A stretch of 64,000 bases of DNA, from assembly GCA_024640765.1 (NCBI GenBank), contig JAHEEK010000001.1, positions 124,001 through 188,000 on the forward strand. The letters are read 5' to 3'. The DNA comes from Nereida sp024640765 (GTDB lineage Bacteria > Pseudomonadota > Alphaproteobacteria > Rhodobacterales > Rhodobacteraceae). Every line of letters starts with the position of its first letter. Positions within the stretch are counted from its first letter, which is position 1. Positions 54,835 through 63,155 of this stretch are shown in pieces. A model generated the notes under the pieces. The model saw only the letters and a list, made by a program, of their open reading frames with translations, did not search any database and had not been told where the DNA came from. The translations under genes and the position numbers were made by a program.

Positions 54835-56234
54835 TGGGCCACCTCCTGTATGGAAATATCTTGTGCCACTTGCAAAGCGGCGCGTGGTGCGAGGCCAAGC
54901 AACATAAGCGCGGGGCCTGTTAAGTTGGCTGTCTCAAGGTCATCGGCAAGCGTCCCGAGCGTGCAGGTCAGTGTGCGTTGTTCCACGCGGCTGACGTTCT
55001 CGACGACGGTGATGGGCGTTTCCGGGTGCGCGCCATGCATCAAAAGACGGCCCTGCACGAACCGTGCGGCGCGTTTGCCCATATAGATCGCGGCAACTTC
55101 GCCTGCACGTGACAGCGCACGCCAATCGTGATCCGCATAGCCCTTCATGTCGTGACCTGTGATGAAGCGCACGGACCCGTTGCGATCACGCTTCGTCAAA
55201 CTTTGGCCGATGCCAGCAACGGCAGCAGACGCGGCCGTAATGCCGGGCACGATACGCCAAGACACGTCCGCGGCGTCACACGCGTCAATTTCTTCATCCA
55301 GCCGCCCAAAAACCGTTGGATCACCGGCCTTGAGGCGCACAACTTGGTGACCGTCCTTGGCGTGGCTGACGATTAGATCGTTGATATCAGATTGGCTCAT
55401 CGCCTTGCCGAAACCTTCTTTTCCGGCGTCAATCATGACCGCTTCACGGCGTGCGAGCTCAAGAATTTCTGCGCTTACGAGGCGGTCATAAATCACCACA
55501 TCCGCTTTATCCAAAGCCTTGCGCGCCTTGAGGGTCAGCAGGTCAGGATCGCCAGGACCAGCGCCGACTAGGTCAACATGACCTTCTTTTTCGCGCGTAT
55601 CCGTCAGGTAGGTGTCGAGTAGGTTTTCAAGTGCCGGCTGAACGCCGCTTTGACCAACTTCTTCAATGGCTTGAGGGCCTTTATTGAAGTAATACTCGGA
55701 CCAAAAATCGCGCCGTTTACGACCCATTGGAAGGGCCTCAACAGCGCTGCGGAAAGACTTACCGATCCGTGCAAGCACACCCAAAGACGCAGGGAGTTTT
55801 GCTTCCAGATCCGCTTTGATTGCGCGGGCCAAAACCGGTGCTGCGCCTTCGGTGCCGATGGCGATGGTAACCGGATCACGGTCTACGATCGCAGGTGTGA
55901 TGAATTGGCTGCCGTGTAAATTATCGACCATATTCACGCGCGCGCCATCGCGGTGCGCAAGTGCGGCCACGCGCGCATCTTCGGCGTCGTCACCGTTTGC
56001 CGCGTAAAACAGGACCGCGCACATGGCGTCTCCGGGCTCCATCGCGCGGCTGATCAATGTCAGTCGCCCTTCTTGCGCCCAAGCGCAGATTTCTGGTGCG
56101 GCGTCTTCTGCCACGACCGTTAAATTGGCTTCTGTTTTCAGCAGTAACCGCAGCTTGGCTAGGGCTTCTTCACCGCCACCGGACAAGACAATCCGACGGC
56201 CTTCGACGGCGACGAATATGGGAAAATGTTTCAT
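54831..56234 (-). CDS. cysG: Siroheme synthase (uroporphyrinogen methyltransferase/dehydrogenase/chelatase)
   Basis: 467 residues. The N-terminal half (1-200) is the precorrin-2 dehydrogenase/ferrochelatase part; the C-terminal half is uroporphyrinogen-III methyltransferase, with VDLVGAGPGDPDLLTLKARKAL, VVRLKAGDPTVFGR and VPGITAASAAVAGIG. Makes the siroheme for the following reductase. First gene of the operon; divergent from the Lrp regulator gene. Confidence 0.95.
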   Translation of the reverse strand: MKHFPIFVAVEGRRIVLSGGGEEALAKLRLLLKTEANLTVVAEDAAPEICAWAQEGRLTLISRAMEPGDAMCAVLFYAANGDDAEDARVAALAHRDGARVNMVDNLHGSQFITPAIVDRDPVTIAIGTEGAAPVLARAIKADLEAKLPASLGVLARIGKSFRSAVEALPMGRKRRDFWSEYYFNKGPQAIEEVGQSGVQPALENLLDTYLTDTREKEGHVDLVGAGPGDPDLLTLKARKALDKADVVIYDRLVSAEILELARREAVMIDAGKEGFGKAMSQSDINDLIVSHAKDGHQVVRLKAGDPTVFGRLDEEIDACDAADVSWRIVPGITAASAAVAGIGQSLTKRDRNGSVRFITGHDMKGYADHDWRALSRAGEVAAIYMGKRAARFVQGRLLMHGAHPETPITVVENVSRVEQRTLTCTLGTLADDLETANLTGPALMLLGLAPRAALQVAQDISIQEVAQ

Positions 56235-56312
56235 GGGGCGGTGCTCCAGCTACTCAACTACCTCCCAATATAGTATATTTTCCCACTATTTTGCTATATG
56301 GTGGCTATACGA

Positions 56313-56326
56313 AGAACGTATGTTCT
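56313..56326. promoter_or_regulatory. Palindrome in the cysG/lrp-type divergent region
   Basis: Arms AGAAC (56313-56317) and GTTCT (56322-56326) around GTAT, with partial extension outward (TATAC on the left, GTATA on the right). It lies in the 142-base region between cysG and the Lrp/AsnC regulator gene, a good place for the regulator's operator. The same region is AT-rich with several TATA-like boxes. Confidence 0.5.
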
Positions 56327-56376
56327 GTATATTTATCCTGTATGGAAAGATTTAGTAACTCGACAGGAAAAAGCAG

Positions 56377-56838
56377 ATGGCTGTTCAGATAGACGACCTA
56401 GACCGGAAAATTCTCATACAGTTGCAGCAGGACGCGAGCCTGTCACTTGATGAAATTGCCGCAATAGTGGGCAGTTCCAAGACCCCTGTGTGGAACCGGA
56501 TTCGCAAAATGCGCAACGCAGGCGTCATTGGCACACAGACCGCGCGCCTTGATGCGGATGCCCTTGGTTTTGAGGCGTGCTTTTTTGTGTTGATCCGCAC
56601 GTCCGAGCATGAAGCCGAGTGGCAAGCGGCGTTTCTTAAGGCGCTCAAAGAGCGTCCCGAGGTGCAAGAAGCGCATAGGCTTGCAGGGGATATTGACTAT
56701 ATTTTGAAGGTCCGTGTGCAAAACGCGCGCGCCTACGATGCGTTTTATCAGGCACTTATCAGCGAAGTGCGCGTATTTAATGTCACTGCGCTTTTGAGCA
56801 TGGAGGAAATCAAATCAACTAGCGCTCTGCCGCTGTGA
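56377..56838 (+). CDS. Lrp/AsnC family transcriptional regulator
   Basis: 153 residues. N-terminal helix-turn-helix (LSLDEIAAIVGSSKTPVWNRIRKM, about residues 22-45) and C-terminal RAM effector domain (about 65-145). AGGAAA precedes the ATG. Divergent from cysG, so it probably regulates sulfite/siroheme genes in response to an amino acid such as cysteine or another sulfur signal; the effector is not known. Confidence 0.92.
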   Translation: MAVQIDDLDRKILIQLQQDASLSLDEIAAIVGSSKTPVWNRIRKMRNAGVIGTQTARLDADALGFEACFFVLIRTSEHEAEWQAAFLKALKERPEVQEAHRLAGDIDYILKVRVQNARAYDAFYQALISEVRVFNVTALLSMEEIKSTSALPL

Positions 56839-56855
56839 CTGTCGCGCAAAACCGC

Positions 56856-58025
56856 CTAATCAGCACAGACGATTAGTTTGCTGAGCCCATGGAAATGATA
56901 TGCCGGTCTATATTCTGGCCCCTCCGCGATGCGCAGATTAGGGCACCGTTGAAACAAGGTCCCAAGCGCAATTTCTATTTCTAACCGCGCAAGCGGGGCA
57001 CCGACGCAGAAATGAATGCCGCCTCCAAAAGATGTGTGCACTTTGCCTGACCTGTTTGGTTGAAATACATGTGGGTCTTTGTAGACGTTCGAGTCGTGAT
57101 TGGCGGCGCCTAACAGCAGCCCAACTGCATCGCCTTTTTTGAAGTGATGGCCAAAAACCTCAACGTCACATTTCGCCCATCTTTGGAACATGTGCAAAGG
57201 TGGATCAAACCGTAGGATCTCCTCTACAAGGGGGCCGATAGGAGTGCTCTCATTCGGAATATGTCCCGTTTCAAGACATGCCTTGATGCCGTTCCCAAGC
57301 GAATGAACCGTTGCCTCGTGCCCTGCGTTTAACAGCAAAATACACGTGGTTATCATCTCGTCGGTTGAGAGTTTATCGCCGTCTTCTTCCGCTGCGATCA
57401 GTTCTGATATCAAATCATCTGCGGGGGTTGCGCGGCGCTCATTTATGTAGCTGCGCATGAACTCTGTGAATTCTGTTGCGGCTTGGGCCGCTTGCTCTTC
57501 GATTTCACGGGTGCGGCCTGCCACATACATGGCTACCATGGCGTGTGACCACGCTAAAAGTTGATTTGCCATGCTGTCGGGCACCCCCAAAAGGCGGGCG
57601 ATGACCAAAACGGGAATTGGGGTGGCGAAGTGTTCCAGGATGTCAAAATTGCCTTGCGGAAAAGCATCGATCTTTTGTGTTGCCAGTTGTTCGATCATCG
57701 GTGCCAGTGTTTTGATCCTGCGCGAGGTAAACCCATGCAGGACTAATTTACGTAGACGGGTGTGGCGGGGTGGCTCCAACTCCAACATCGAGTGGGCTTC
57801 CACCGCGTAGAATGCCTCGAGATGATCTGGTACGTTAAACGCGGGCCCCTCGCGGCCAAATTTTTTGTCGCGTAGCAATGTCGATACCGCCGCATGACTA
57901 CTGGCCACTGGCATTTCGAACTCCTCCCAAAACACCAACTCGCCCATTTGGCGGAGGCGGTCATAGAACGGGTAGGGTACTGCGTTGAGGGCGGGGTCAG
58001 TAAGAGACTGCGAGATACGTTTCAT
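56856..58025 (-). CDS. Cytochrome P450
   Basis: 389 residues from ATG 58025 (the frame is open further and would overlap the next gene). I-helix LLNAGHEATVH with the oxygen-binding Ala-Gly/Glu-Thr pattern, ExxR in LVEEILRFDPPLH, and heme loop FGGGIHFCVGAPLARLE. Soluble bacterial class. The substrate and redox partner are not evident; fpr lies about 4 kb away. Divergent from the DctB-like gene by 61 bases. Confidence 0.92.
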   Translation of the reverse strand: MKRISQSLTDPALNAVPYPFYDRLRQMGELVFWEEFEMPVASSHAAVSTLLRDKKFGREGPAFNVPDHLEAFYAVEAHSMLELEPPRHTRLRKLVLHGFTSRRIKTLAPMIEQLATQKIDAFPQGNFDILEHFATPIPVLVIARLLGVPDSMANQLLAWSHAMVAMYVAGRTREIEEQAAQAATEFTEFMRSYINERRATPADDLISELIAAEEDGDKLSTDEMITTCILLLNAGHEATVHSLGNGIKACLETGHIPNESTPIGPLVEEILRFDPPLHMFQRWAKCDVEVFGHHFKKGDAVGLLLGAANHDSNVYKDPHVFQPNRSGKVHTSFGGGIHFCVGAPLARLEIEIALGTLFQRCPNLRIAEGPEYRPAYHFHGLSKLIVCAD

Positions 58026-58086
58026 TGCGATGACTAATCCCAAAGGGTCTGGCCATTGCAAGTACCATTTTCTAATGTCATGAGAG

Positions 58087-59889
58087 ATGAGCAGATTACT
58101 TTCCTCACGTTTGACTTTGCTGCTGGCGGTGCTGGCGATGACGGCGGCCATTGGCGGGGCCGTCTATTTGCTTGGCTTGCGTCAGGGGATTGTAGATCTG
58201 TCCAAGCGCGGCACCTCTGATTTATCTTTGGCGGCGGACCGTCTCACGACGCAGCTGCAACGCTACGGACAACTTGCGGTGCTTTTGACGGACCATCCTG
58301 CGGTGCGTGCTACGTTTGAGGAACCCTTGCCGCGCAATGATCTGACGGACCAAACCGCCGCCGAGGTGTTGCGCGCCACCGCTGATAAAACGGCCTCGCA
58401 CAGTATTGCCGTGCTGGATCGTAACGGAGCGCCGATTTTACAATTTGATGCTGAAGGTCTGGGTATTGACCACGTTGAGCGGCCCTATTTCAAACGCGCG
58501 ATGAGTGGTGCTTTGGGCAGCTATCATATGGTTGGTGACGATGGCCGGCGCTTGTTTTTATACGCAGCGCCTGTTTTTTCGGCGCAGGGGCCGGTGCAGG
58601 GTGTTGTCTTGGTTGCCGCTGATATCGAAGTGATTGAACGGGACTGGCGTGGCGATACGGCTGCAGTATTTTTTACCGATGAGTTGGGCGTTGCGTTCGT
58701 GTCAAACCGGTCCGAGTTGGTGTTACGCCAGCTTGATGCGCGCGGGGGGCTACGCAGCGGTACTGCCGAATATTCCCGTGACCGTTTGACGCCGTTTCCA
58801 CAGATCAACATCGCAAAACTTGCAGGGCAGGAGGTTTGGGAGGTTCCGCTCGGGCCTTATATCCCTGAACGCGCACTCCATTTAGTACAGCCCCTGCCGG
58901 TGATCGGACTGACCGGAGAGGCGTTGATTGATATTGCGCCGGTCATTCGTGTGGCGGGGCTACAAGCTGCTTTTGCCTGTGCGGTTGTTTTGTTGTCGGG
59001 CTTGGCGTTGGTGGCGTTGCAAGACCGCCGCCGCACGTTGGCCAAAGCGAATGCGGCCCTTGAAGACCGCGTGCACCGCCGTACTGCGGAATTGCAGCGC
59101 GTAAATAGCAGTCTTCGCGCGCAAATCATGGAACGTGAAGAGGCAGAGTCTGCTTTGCGCCGCGCACAGGCGGACTTGGTTGAGGCAGGCAAGCTAAGTG
59201 CTTTGGGGCAGATGTCTGCGGGCATCAGTCATGAGCTAAATCAACCTTTGATGGCAATCGGAAGTTTCGCGGAAAACGGACAGGCGTTTTTGGCCAAGGG
59301 GGACGCGGAGACTGCCGCGCAAAACCTCAGCCGGATAGCGGAGTTGTCGCGCCGCGCGGGACGGATCATTAAAAACCTTCGCGCTTTTGTACGCAACGAA
59401 TCCGAGCCCCTGTCAGATGTGATCCTGCGCGACGTGTTGGATGCCGCGCTTGATCTATTGGGGCCGCGTATCACGTCCGATAGCGTTGCGATTGAGATTG
59501 ATGATGCCGTGCCATCGGCCAGTGTGCGTGCAGGCGACGTTCGGCTTGAGCAGGTTTTTGTGAACCTGATCGGCAATGCCCTGGATGCAATGAGCGATCA
59601 GGCCGAACGCAAACTACACATTTCGATCAGTGTCCCCGAGCCGTCGTCAAACAGCATCAGCATTGCGTTTCATGACAGCGGTCCGGGTCTTGATGGGCCA
59701 GACCGAATATTTGAGCCTTTCTATACGACCAAAAAAGTTGGTGAGGCCCAAGGTATGGGGCTTGGTCTTTCGATTTCATATGGGTTAATTCAATCTTTCG
59801 GTGGGCAAATCAAAGGCAGCAACCATCCAGCGGGGGGCGCTGTTTTGACTGTGACTCTTCCACGGATTGAACAGGTTAAGGCTGCATGA
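58087..59889 (+). CDS. dctB: DctB-like sensor histidine kinase
   Basis: 600 residues. Membrane helices near residues 10-30 and 290-312 enclose a periplasmic Cache-type sensor. A coiled coil (RTLAKANAALEDRVHRRTAELQRVN) leads to the H box MSAGISHELNQPLMAIG (His382), then VNLIGNALDAM, DSGPGLDG and GMGLGLSIS. This is the layout of C4-dicarboxylate sensors of the DctB class. It overlaps the regulator gene by four bases. Confidence 0.9.
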   Translation: MSRLLSSRLTLLLAVLAMTAAIGGAVYLLGLRQGIVDLSKRGTSDLSLAADRLTTQLQRYGQLAVLLTDHPAVRATFEEPLPRNDLTDQTAAEVLRATADKTASHSIAVLDRNGAPILQFDAEGLGIDHVERPYFKRAMSGALGSYHMVGDDGRRLFLYAAPVFSAQGPVQGVVLVAADIEVIERDWRGDTAAVFFTDELGVAFVSNRSELVLRQLDARGGLRSGTAEYSRDRLTPFPQINIAKLAGQEVWEVPLGPYIPERALHLVQPLPVIGLTGEALIDIAPVIRVAGLQAAFACAVVLLSGLALVALQDRRRTLAKANAALEDRVHRRTAELQRVNSSLRAQIMEREEAESALRRAQADLVEAGKLSALGQMSAGISHELNQPLMAIGSFAENGQAFLAKGDAETAAQNLSRIAELSRRAGRIIKNLRAFVRNESEPLSDVILRDVLDAALDLLGPRITSDSVAIEIDDAVPSASVRAGDVRLEQVFVNLIGNALDAMSDQAERKLHISISVPEPSSNSISIAFHDSGPGLDGPDRIFEPFYTTKKVGEAQGMGLGLSISYGLIQSFGGQIKGSNHPAGGAVLTVTLPRIEQVKAA

Positions 59890-61106
59890 ACACCCCAGTT
59901 TTGATTATTGATGATGATGCCGACGTGCGCGACGCATTGGGCCAGACATTGACCTTGCGTGATTTCGCACCGATCGCGTGCAGCTCATTCGTGGCGGCCA
60001 AAGATCACATTGCGCGCGGTTTTGCGGGTATCATCGTGACGGATATCCGGATGCCCGGGCGTGATGGCTATCACGTTTTGGACTACACGCGCAGCATTGA
60101 TCCTGACTTGCCCGTAATCTTGCTGACCGGTGAGGCCGATGTGCCCAAAGCCGTGCAGGCCATTCAGCTTGGCGCGTTTGGCTTTTTGGAAAAACCGTGC
60201 GCGGCAGATGTGCTGTGCGCCGAAGTCACAAGGGCGGTGGCGCACCGAACGGCTGCGTTGAATTTGCGTGCACACAGAGCAGCCCAAGAGGCCGGTGATG
60301 CAGCGGCGCGGATGTTGGCGGGGGCATCGGCGCAATCAATGGCCATGCGTCACCAAGTGCGCCGAGTGGCAGCCACTAAAGGCGATGCGCTTATCACAGG
60401 TGAGTTGGGTGTTGGCACCTCGCGTGTGGCGGAAGTTATCCACTTGCTGGCCGCAGGGTCTGATGCGCCGTTTGTAAAGCGCGTCAGTGGTGGATTGAGT
60501 GATGCAGATGCCCACAAAGCGATCGAGGCGGCAAAAGGCGGCAGTCTGTTTTTGGATGAAGTCTGGGCGCTAAGTCATTCTACCCAAGCGATTTTTTCCG
60601 AAACTACGGCGTCGATGCGTTTAATTGTTGCCAGTTCGCGTGATCTGCGAGCCGAAGTGGCGGGCGGGCATTTCAACAGCGAGCTATTTTACCGCACCGA
60701 ACTTCTCAGCGTGCATATTCCGCCGCTGCGGGAGCGCAAAGATGACATTCCGGTCCTGTTTCAGCACTATCTTGACCAAGCGTGTGAGCAAGGCGGTTTG
60801 GCACGTCCCGACGTACCGCCCCATGTGATTGCGCGCATGATGGCCGATGACTGGGCAGGCAATGCGCGTGCGCTTCAATCGGCAGCAATGCGCTATGCGC
60901 TTGGCGTCAGTGATCTGGCGGCGGGGGATGTGATGGGGCTGAACGATCAGATGGCGCAAGTTGAGCGATCTTTGTTGGACCAGGCACTACGGCGTCATGC
61001 AGGGCGTGCGGTTCATGTCGCAGAAACCCTGAAGCTGCCCCGAAAAACTCTGTACGACAAATTAGCAAAACACGGGCTTAGGCCTGAAGATTACCGCACG
61101 GATTAG
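59886..61106 (+). CDS. dctD: DctD-like response regulator with degenerate AAA domain
   Basis: 406 residues. Receiver domain with Asp9-Asp11, phosphate Asp53 (VTDIRMPG) and Lys103 (LEKPCA). The central AAA domain is altered: the Walker A reads GELGVGTS (172-179), so Lys is Thr; the part that should hold GAFTGA is only SGGLSDADAHKAIEAAKGGS. Walker B is kept (GGSLFLDEVWAL). A Fis-type helix-turn-helix ends the protein (VAETLKLPRKTLYDKLAKHG). Without GAFTGA it should not open sigma-54 promoters; like Rhodobacter NtrC, it may act with another sigma factor. Confidence 0.9.
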   Translation: MNTPVLIIDDDADVRDALGQTLTLRDFAPIACSSFVAAKDHIARGFAGIIVTDIRMPGRDGYHVLDYTRSIDPDLPVILLTGEADVPKAVQAIQLGAFGFLEKPCAADVLCAEVTRAVAHRTAALNLRAHRAAQEAGDAAARMLAGASAQSMAMRHQVRRVAATKGDALITGELGVGTSRVAEVIHLLAAGSDAPFVKRVSGGLSDADAHKAIEAAKGGSLFLDEVWALSHSTQAIFSETTASMRLIVASSRDLRAEVAGGHFNSELFYRTELLSVHIPPLRERKDDIPVLFQHYLDQACEQGGLARPDVPPHVIARMMADDWAGNARALQSAAMRYALGVSDLAAGDVMGLNDQMAQVERSLLDQALRRHAGRAVHVAETLKLPRKTLYDKLAKHGLRPEDYRTD

Positions 61107-61109
61107 GCT

Positions 61110-61125
61110 GTGCGGATTCTCGCAC
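61110..61125. promoter_or_regulatory. Operator-like palindrome, copy 1
   Basis: GTGCGGATTCTCGCAC, arms GTGCG and CGCAC, starting four bases after the dctD-like stop. It matches copy 2 at 61142-61157 in 13 of 16 positions; the two are 32 bases apart, about three helical turns. A likely binding site of the Fis-type HTH of the DctD-like regulator. Confidence 0.6.
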
Positions 61126-61139
61126 GTGAGCGGTAACCG

Positions 61140-61159
61140 TTGTGCGAAATATCGCACAA
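61140..61159. promoter_or_regulatory. Operator-like palindrome, copy 2
   Basis: TTGTGCGAAATATCGCACAA, a perfect inverted repeat with 8-base arms and 4-base centre, 171 bases before the dctP start. Together with copy 1 it forms a tandem pair typical of an upstream activator site. Confidence 0.65.
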
Positions 61160-61201
61160 TGCTGCACGACGCACATCGCATACATCCGGTAAGATTTTGA
61201 T

Positions 61202-61222
61202 AAATAAAGATATATCTTATTT
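61202..61222. promoter_or_regulatory. AT-rich inverted repeat upstream of dctP
   Basis: AGATATATCT flanked by AAATA and TATTT (with one extra A on the left) forms an almost perfect palindrome centred at about 61212. It may be part of the dctP promoter or a second regulator's site. No clear sigma-54 (-24/-12) sequence was seen by eye in 61107-61329. Confidence 0.4.
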
Positions 61223-61329
61223 CGTGCAGTGTGCTTGCGAGCCCTTTTGTTTGCCTCTCAACTGTTCGTGATCGGTACGGCTTGGCCTGTGCTGTGACTT
61301 AAACGTTAAAGGTTCCAAGGGAGGATACC

Positions 61330-62331
61330 ATGAAATTTCTTACTGCTGTTGCGACCGCTGTCGCGCTGAGCTTTAGTGCCACTGCTGGCCTTGCTGCATG
61401 TGACGACGGCGAGATCGTTATCAAGTTCAGCCACGTGACCAACACTGACAAACACCCTAAAGGCATCGCCGCATCACTGCTTGAGCAGCGCGTAAACGAC
61501 GAGATGAACGGCACAGCCTGCATGGAAGTGTTCCCGTCCTCAACGCTCTACAACGATGACAAAGTACTCGAAGCAATGCTTCAGGGTGATGTTCAGTTGG
61601 CCGCTCCTTCGCTGTCAAAGTTCGAGAAGTTCACAAAGCAATTCCGTATCTTTGACCTTCCGTTCATGTTCACAAACATCGAAGCAGTTGATGCGTTCCA
61701 AGGCTCGGCGACTGGCCAAGCGATGAAAGATAGCATGCAGCGCCGTGGTTTGCAGGGCCTTGCATTCTGGCACAACGGCATGAAGCAAATGTCAGCCAAC
61801 ACACCATTGGTTCAGCCAACAGACGCGAACGGCCTGAAGTTCCGCGTCCAGTCATCAGACGTTTTGGTTGCACAGATGGAAGCAATCGGTGGCTCACCCC
61901 AGAAAATGGCGTTTTCTGAAGTATACGGCGCGCTGCAGCAGGGCGTTGTAGACGGTCAAGAAAACACATGGTCAAACATCTTTGGCCGTAAGTTCTTCGA
62001 GGTGCAGGACGGTATCACCGAAACCAATCACGGCATCATCGACTACCTCGTTGTGGCAAGTGTTGACTGGCTCGACAGCCTCGATGCAGACGTACGTGAC
62101 CAATTCTTGACGATCCTCGAGGAAGTCACAGAAGCACGCAACAAAGAGTCGTTTGCAGTGAACCAATCTGCACGTCAGTCAATCATCGATGCCGGTGGCA
62201 CCGTTCGTGAGCTGACTGCAGAGCAGCGTCAGGCATGGGTCGATGCGATGAAGCCAGTTTGGGCGCAATTCGCAGGTGAAGTAGGCCAAGAAAACATCGA
62301 CGCAGCACAGGCGATCAACGCAGGTCTGTAA
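61330..62331 (+). CDS. dctP: TRAP transporter substrate-binding protein
   Basis: 333 residues, GGGAGG before the ATG. Signal peptide with cleavage after AGLA (about residue 22). The mature part follows the DctP pattern: VIKFSHVTNTDKHPKGIAA, QLAAPSLSKFEKFT, GLKFRVQSSDVLVAQMEAIG with the substrate-binding Arg, and GVVDGQENTWSNIF. Binds an organic acid in the periplasm, probably a C4-dicarboxylate given the DctBD-like pair upstream. Confidence 0.93.
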   Translation: MKFLTAVATAVALSFSATAGLAACDDGEIVIKFSHVTNTDKHPKGIAASLLEQRVNDEMNGTACMEVFPSSTLYNDDKVLEAMLQGDVQLAAPSLSKFEKFTKQFRIFDLPFMFTNIEAVDAFQGSATGQAMKDSMQRRGLQGLAFWHNGMKQMSANTPLVQPTDANGLKFRVQSSDVLVAQMEAIGGSPQKMAFSEVYGALQQGVVDGQENTWSNIFGRKFFEVQDGITETNHGIIDYLVVASVDWLDSLDADVRDQFLTILEEVTEARNKESFAVNQSARQSIIDAGGTVRELTAEQRQAWVDAMKPVWAQFAGEVGQENIDAAQAINAGL

Positions 62332-62344
62332 GACGATCCCAAAG

Positions 62345-62376
62345 TGCCCCCGCCTGACGAGTGTCGGGCGGGGGCA
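62345..62376 (+). terminator. Strong hairpin between dctP and dctQ
   Basis: 14-base-pair stem (62345-62358 with 62363-62376, one G-U pair) and a 4-base loop, followed by TTAATTT. It lies 13 bases after dctP. Such hairpins commonly allow the binding protein to be made in excess over the membrane subunits by partial termination or by blocking 3' decay. Confidence 0.7.
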
Positions 62377-62465
62377 TTAATTTATCCCGACATCAATCTT
62401 GGTCGTCCGCAAACGGGCGCAGGATGTGTCGTGTATCAAGTCACAATTCAAAAGGGGGACGCGGC

Positions 62466-63152
62466 GTGTCTCAAGGCGCATCAAAGACGTCGGGCGGGTT
62501 CATTGATACATTGGAAGAAACGCTGATCGCGGCTCTGCTTGGAGCCATGACAGTTGTGACTTTTGCCAATGTGATCGCTCGTTTTGTATTCAATTCTAAC
62601 ATTTTGTGGGCGCTGGAGCTTACAGTGTTTCTGTTCGGTTGGCTGGTTTTGCTGGGCGCAAGCTATGCCGTAAAGAAAGGCGCACACCTTGGGGTGGACG
62701 CGTTGATAAACATTCTGTCGCCAGCTGCGCGGCGGATCGTCGGGCTGATTGCGGCTGCTGCGTGTTTGCTCTTTTGTCTGCTGTTGCTGAAAGGCTGCTA
62801 TGACTACTGGGCGGTGTTTGCAGATTTGCCACCAACTTCTGGGCGTTGGTTCCCAACAGGGTTTGAGGAAAAGTTCCGTAGCCAGTCGTTCTATGAAGTC
62901 GACGATATTCCCATGATCGCGCCGTTCCGTTGGCTCGAAGGGGCAATCAATTACAACGAAGCCTATGAGAAGATCCCCAAAGCGATCCCGTATTTTGTAC
63001 TGCCGTTGTCTGCGTCACTTTTGATGCTGCGGTTCGTACAAGTGACCTTGCAGATTTGGCAGGGCACAGAGGACCGTTTGGTTGCAAGCCACGAGCTTGA
63101 TGAAGACGAAATCTCCGAAGCGGCCGAACGCGCCGATAAGCTAGAGGTCTAA
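62466..63152 (+). CDS. dctQ: TRAP transporter small permease
   Basis: 228 residues from GTG 62466 (AGGGGGA upstream); the frame is open further but without a better start. Four membrane helices; the ELTVFLFGWLVLLGASYAVKKGAHLGVD motif is typical. It is longer than the usual 160-180 residues because of an insert between helices 3 and 4 (about 120-175) and a charged C-terminal tail. Linked to dctM three bases downstream. Confidence 0.9.
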   Translation: MSQGASKTSGGFIDTLEETLIAALLGAMTVVTFANVIARFVFNSNILWALELTVFLFGWLVLLGASYAVKKGAHLGVDALINILSPAARRIVGLIAAAACLLFCLLLLKGCYDYWAVFADLPPTSGRWFPTGFEEKFRSQSFYEVDDIPMIAPFRWLEGAINYNEAYEKIPKAIPYFVLPLSASLLMLRFVQVTLQIWQGTEDRLVASHELDEDEISEAAERADKLEV

Positions 63153-63155
63153 ATT

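Noticed and set aside
58026..58151. Longer start of the P450 gene overlapping the DctB-like gene
   Set aside because: The extra 42 residues overlap the divergent kinase gene and lie outside the usual P450 N-terminus; ATG 58025 is preferred.
61107..61329. A sigma-54 promoter in front of dctP
   Set aside because: No GG-N10-GC pair in the expected context was found by eye; a weighted-matrix scan would be decisive.
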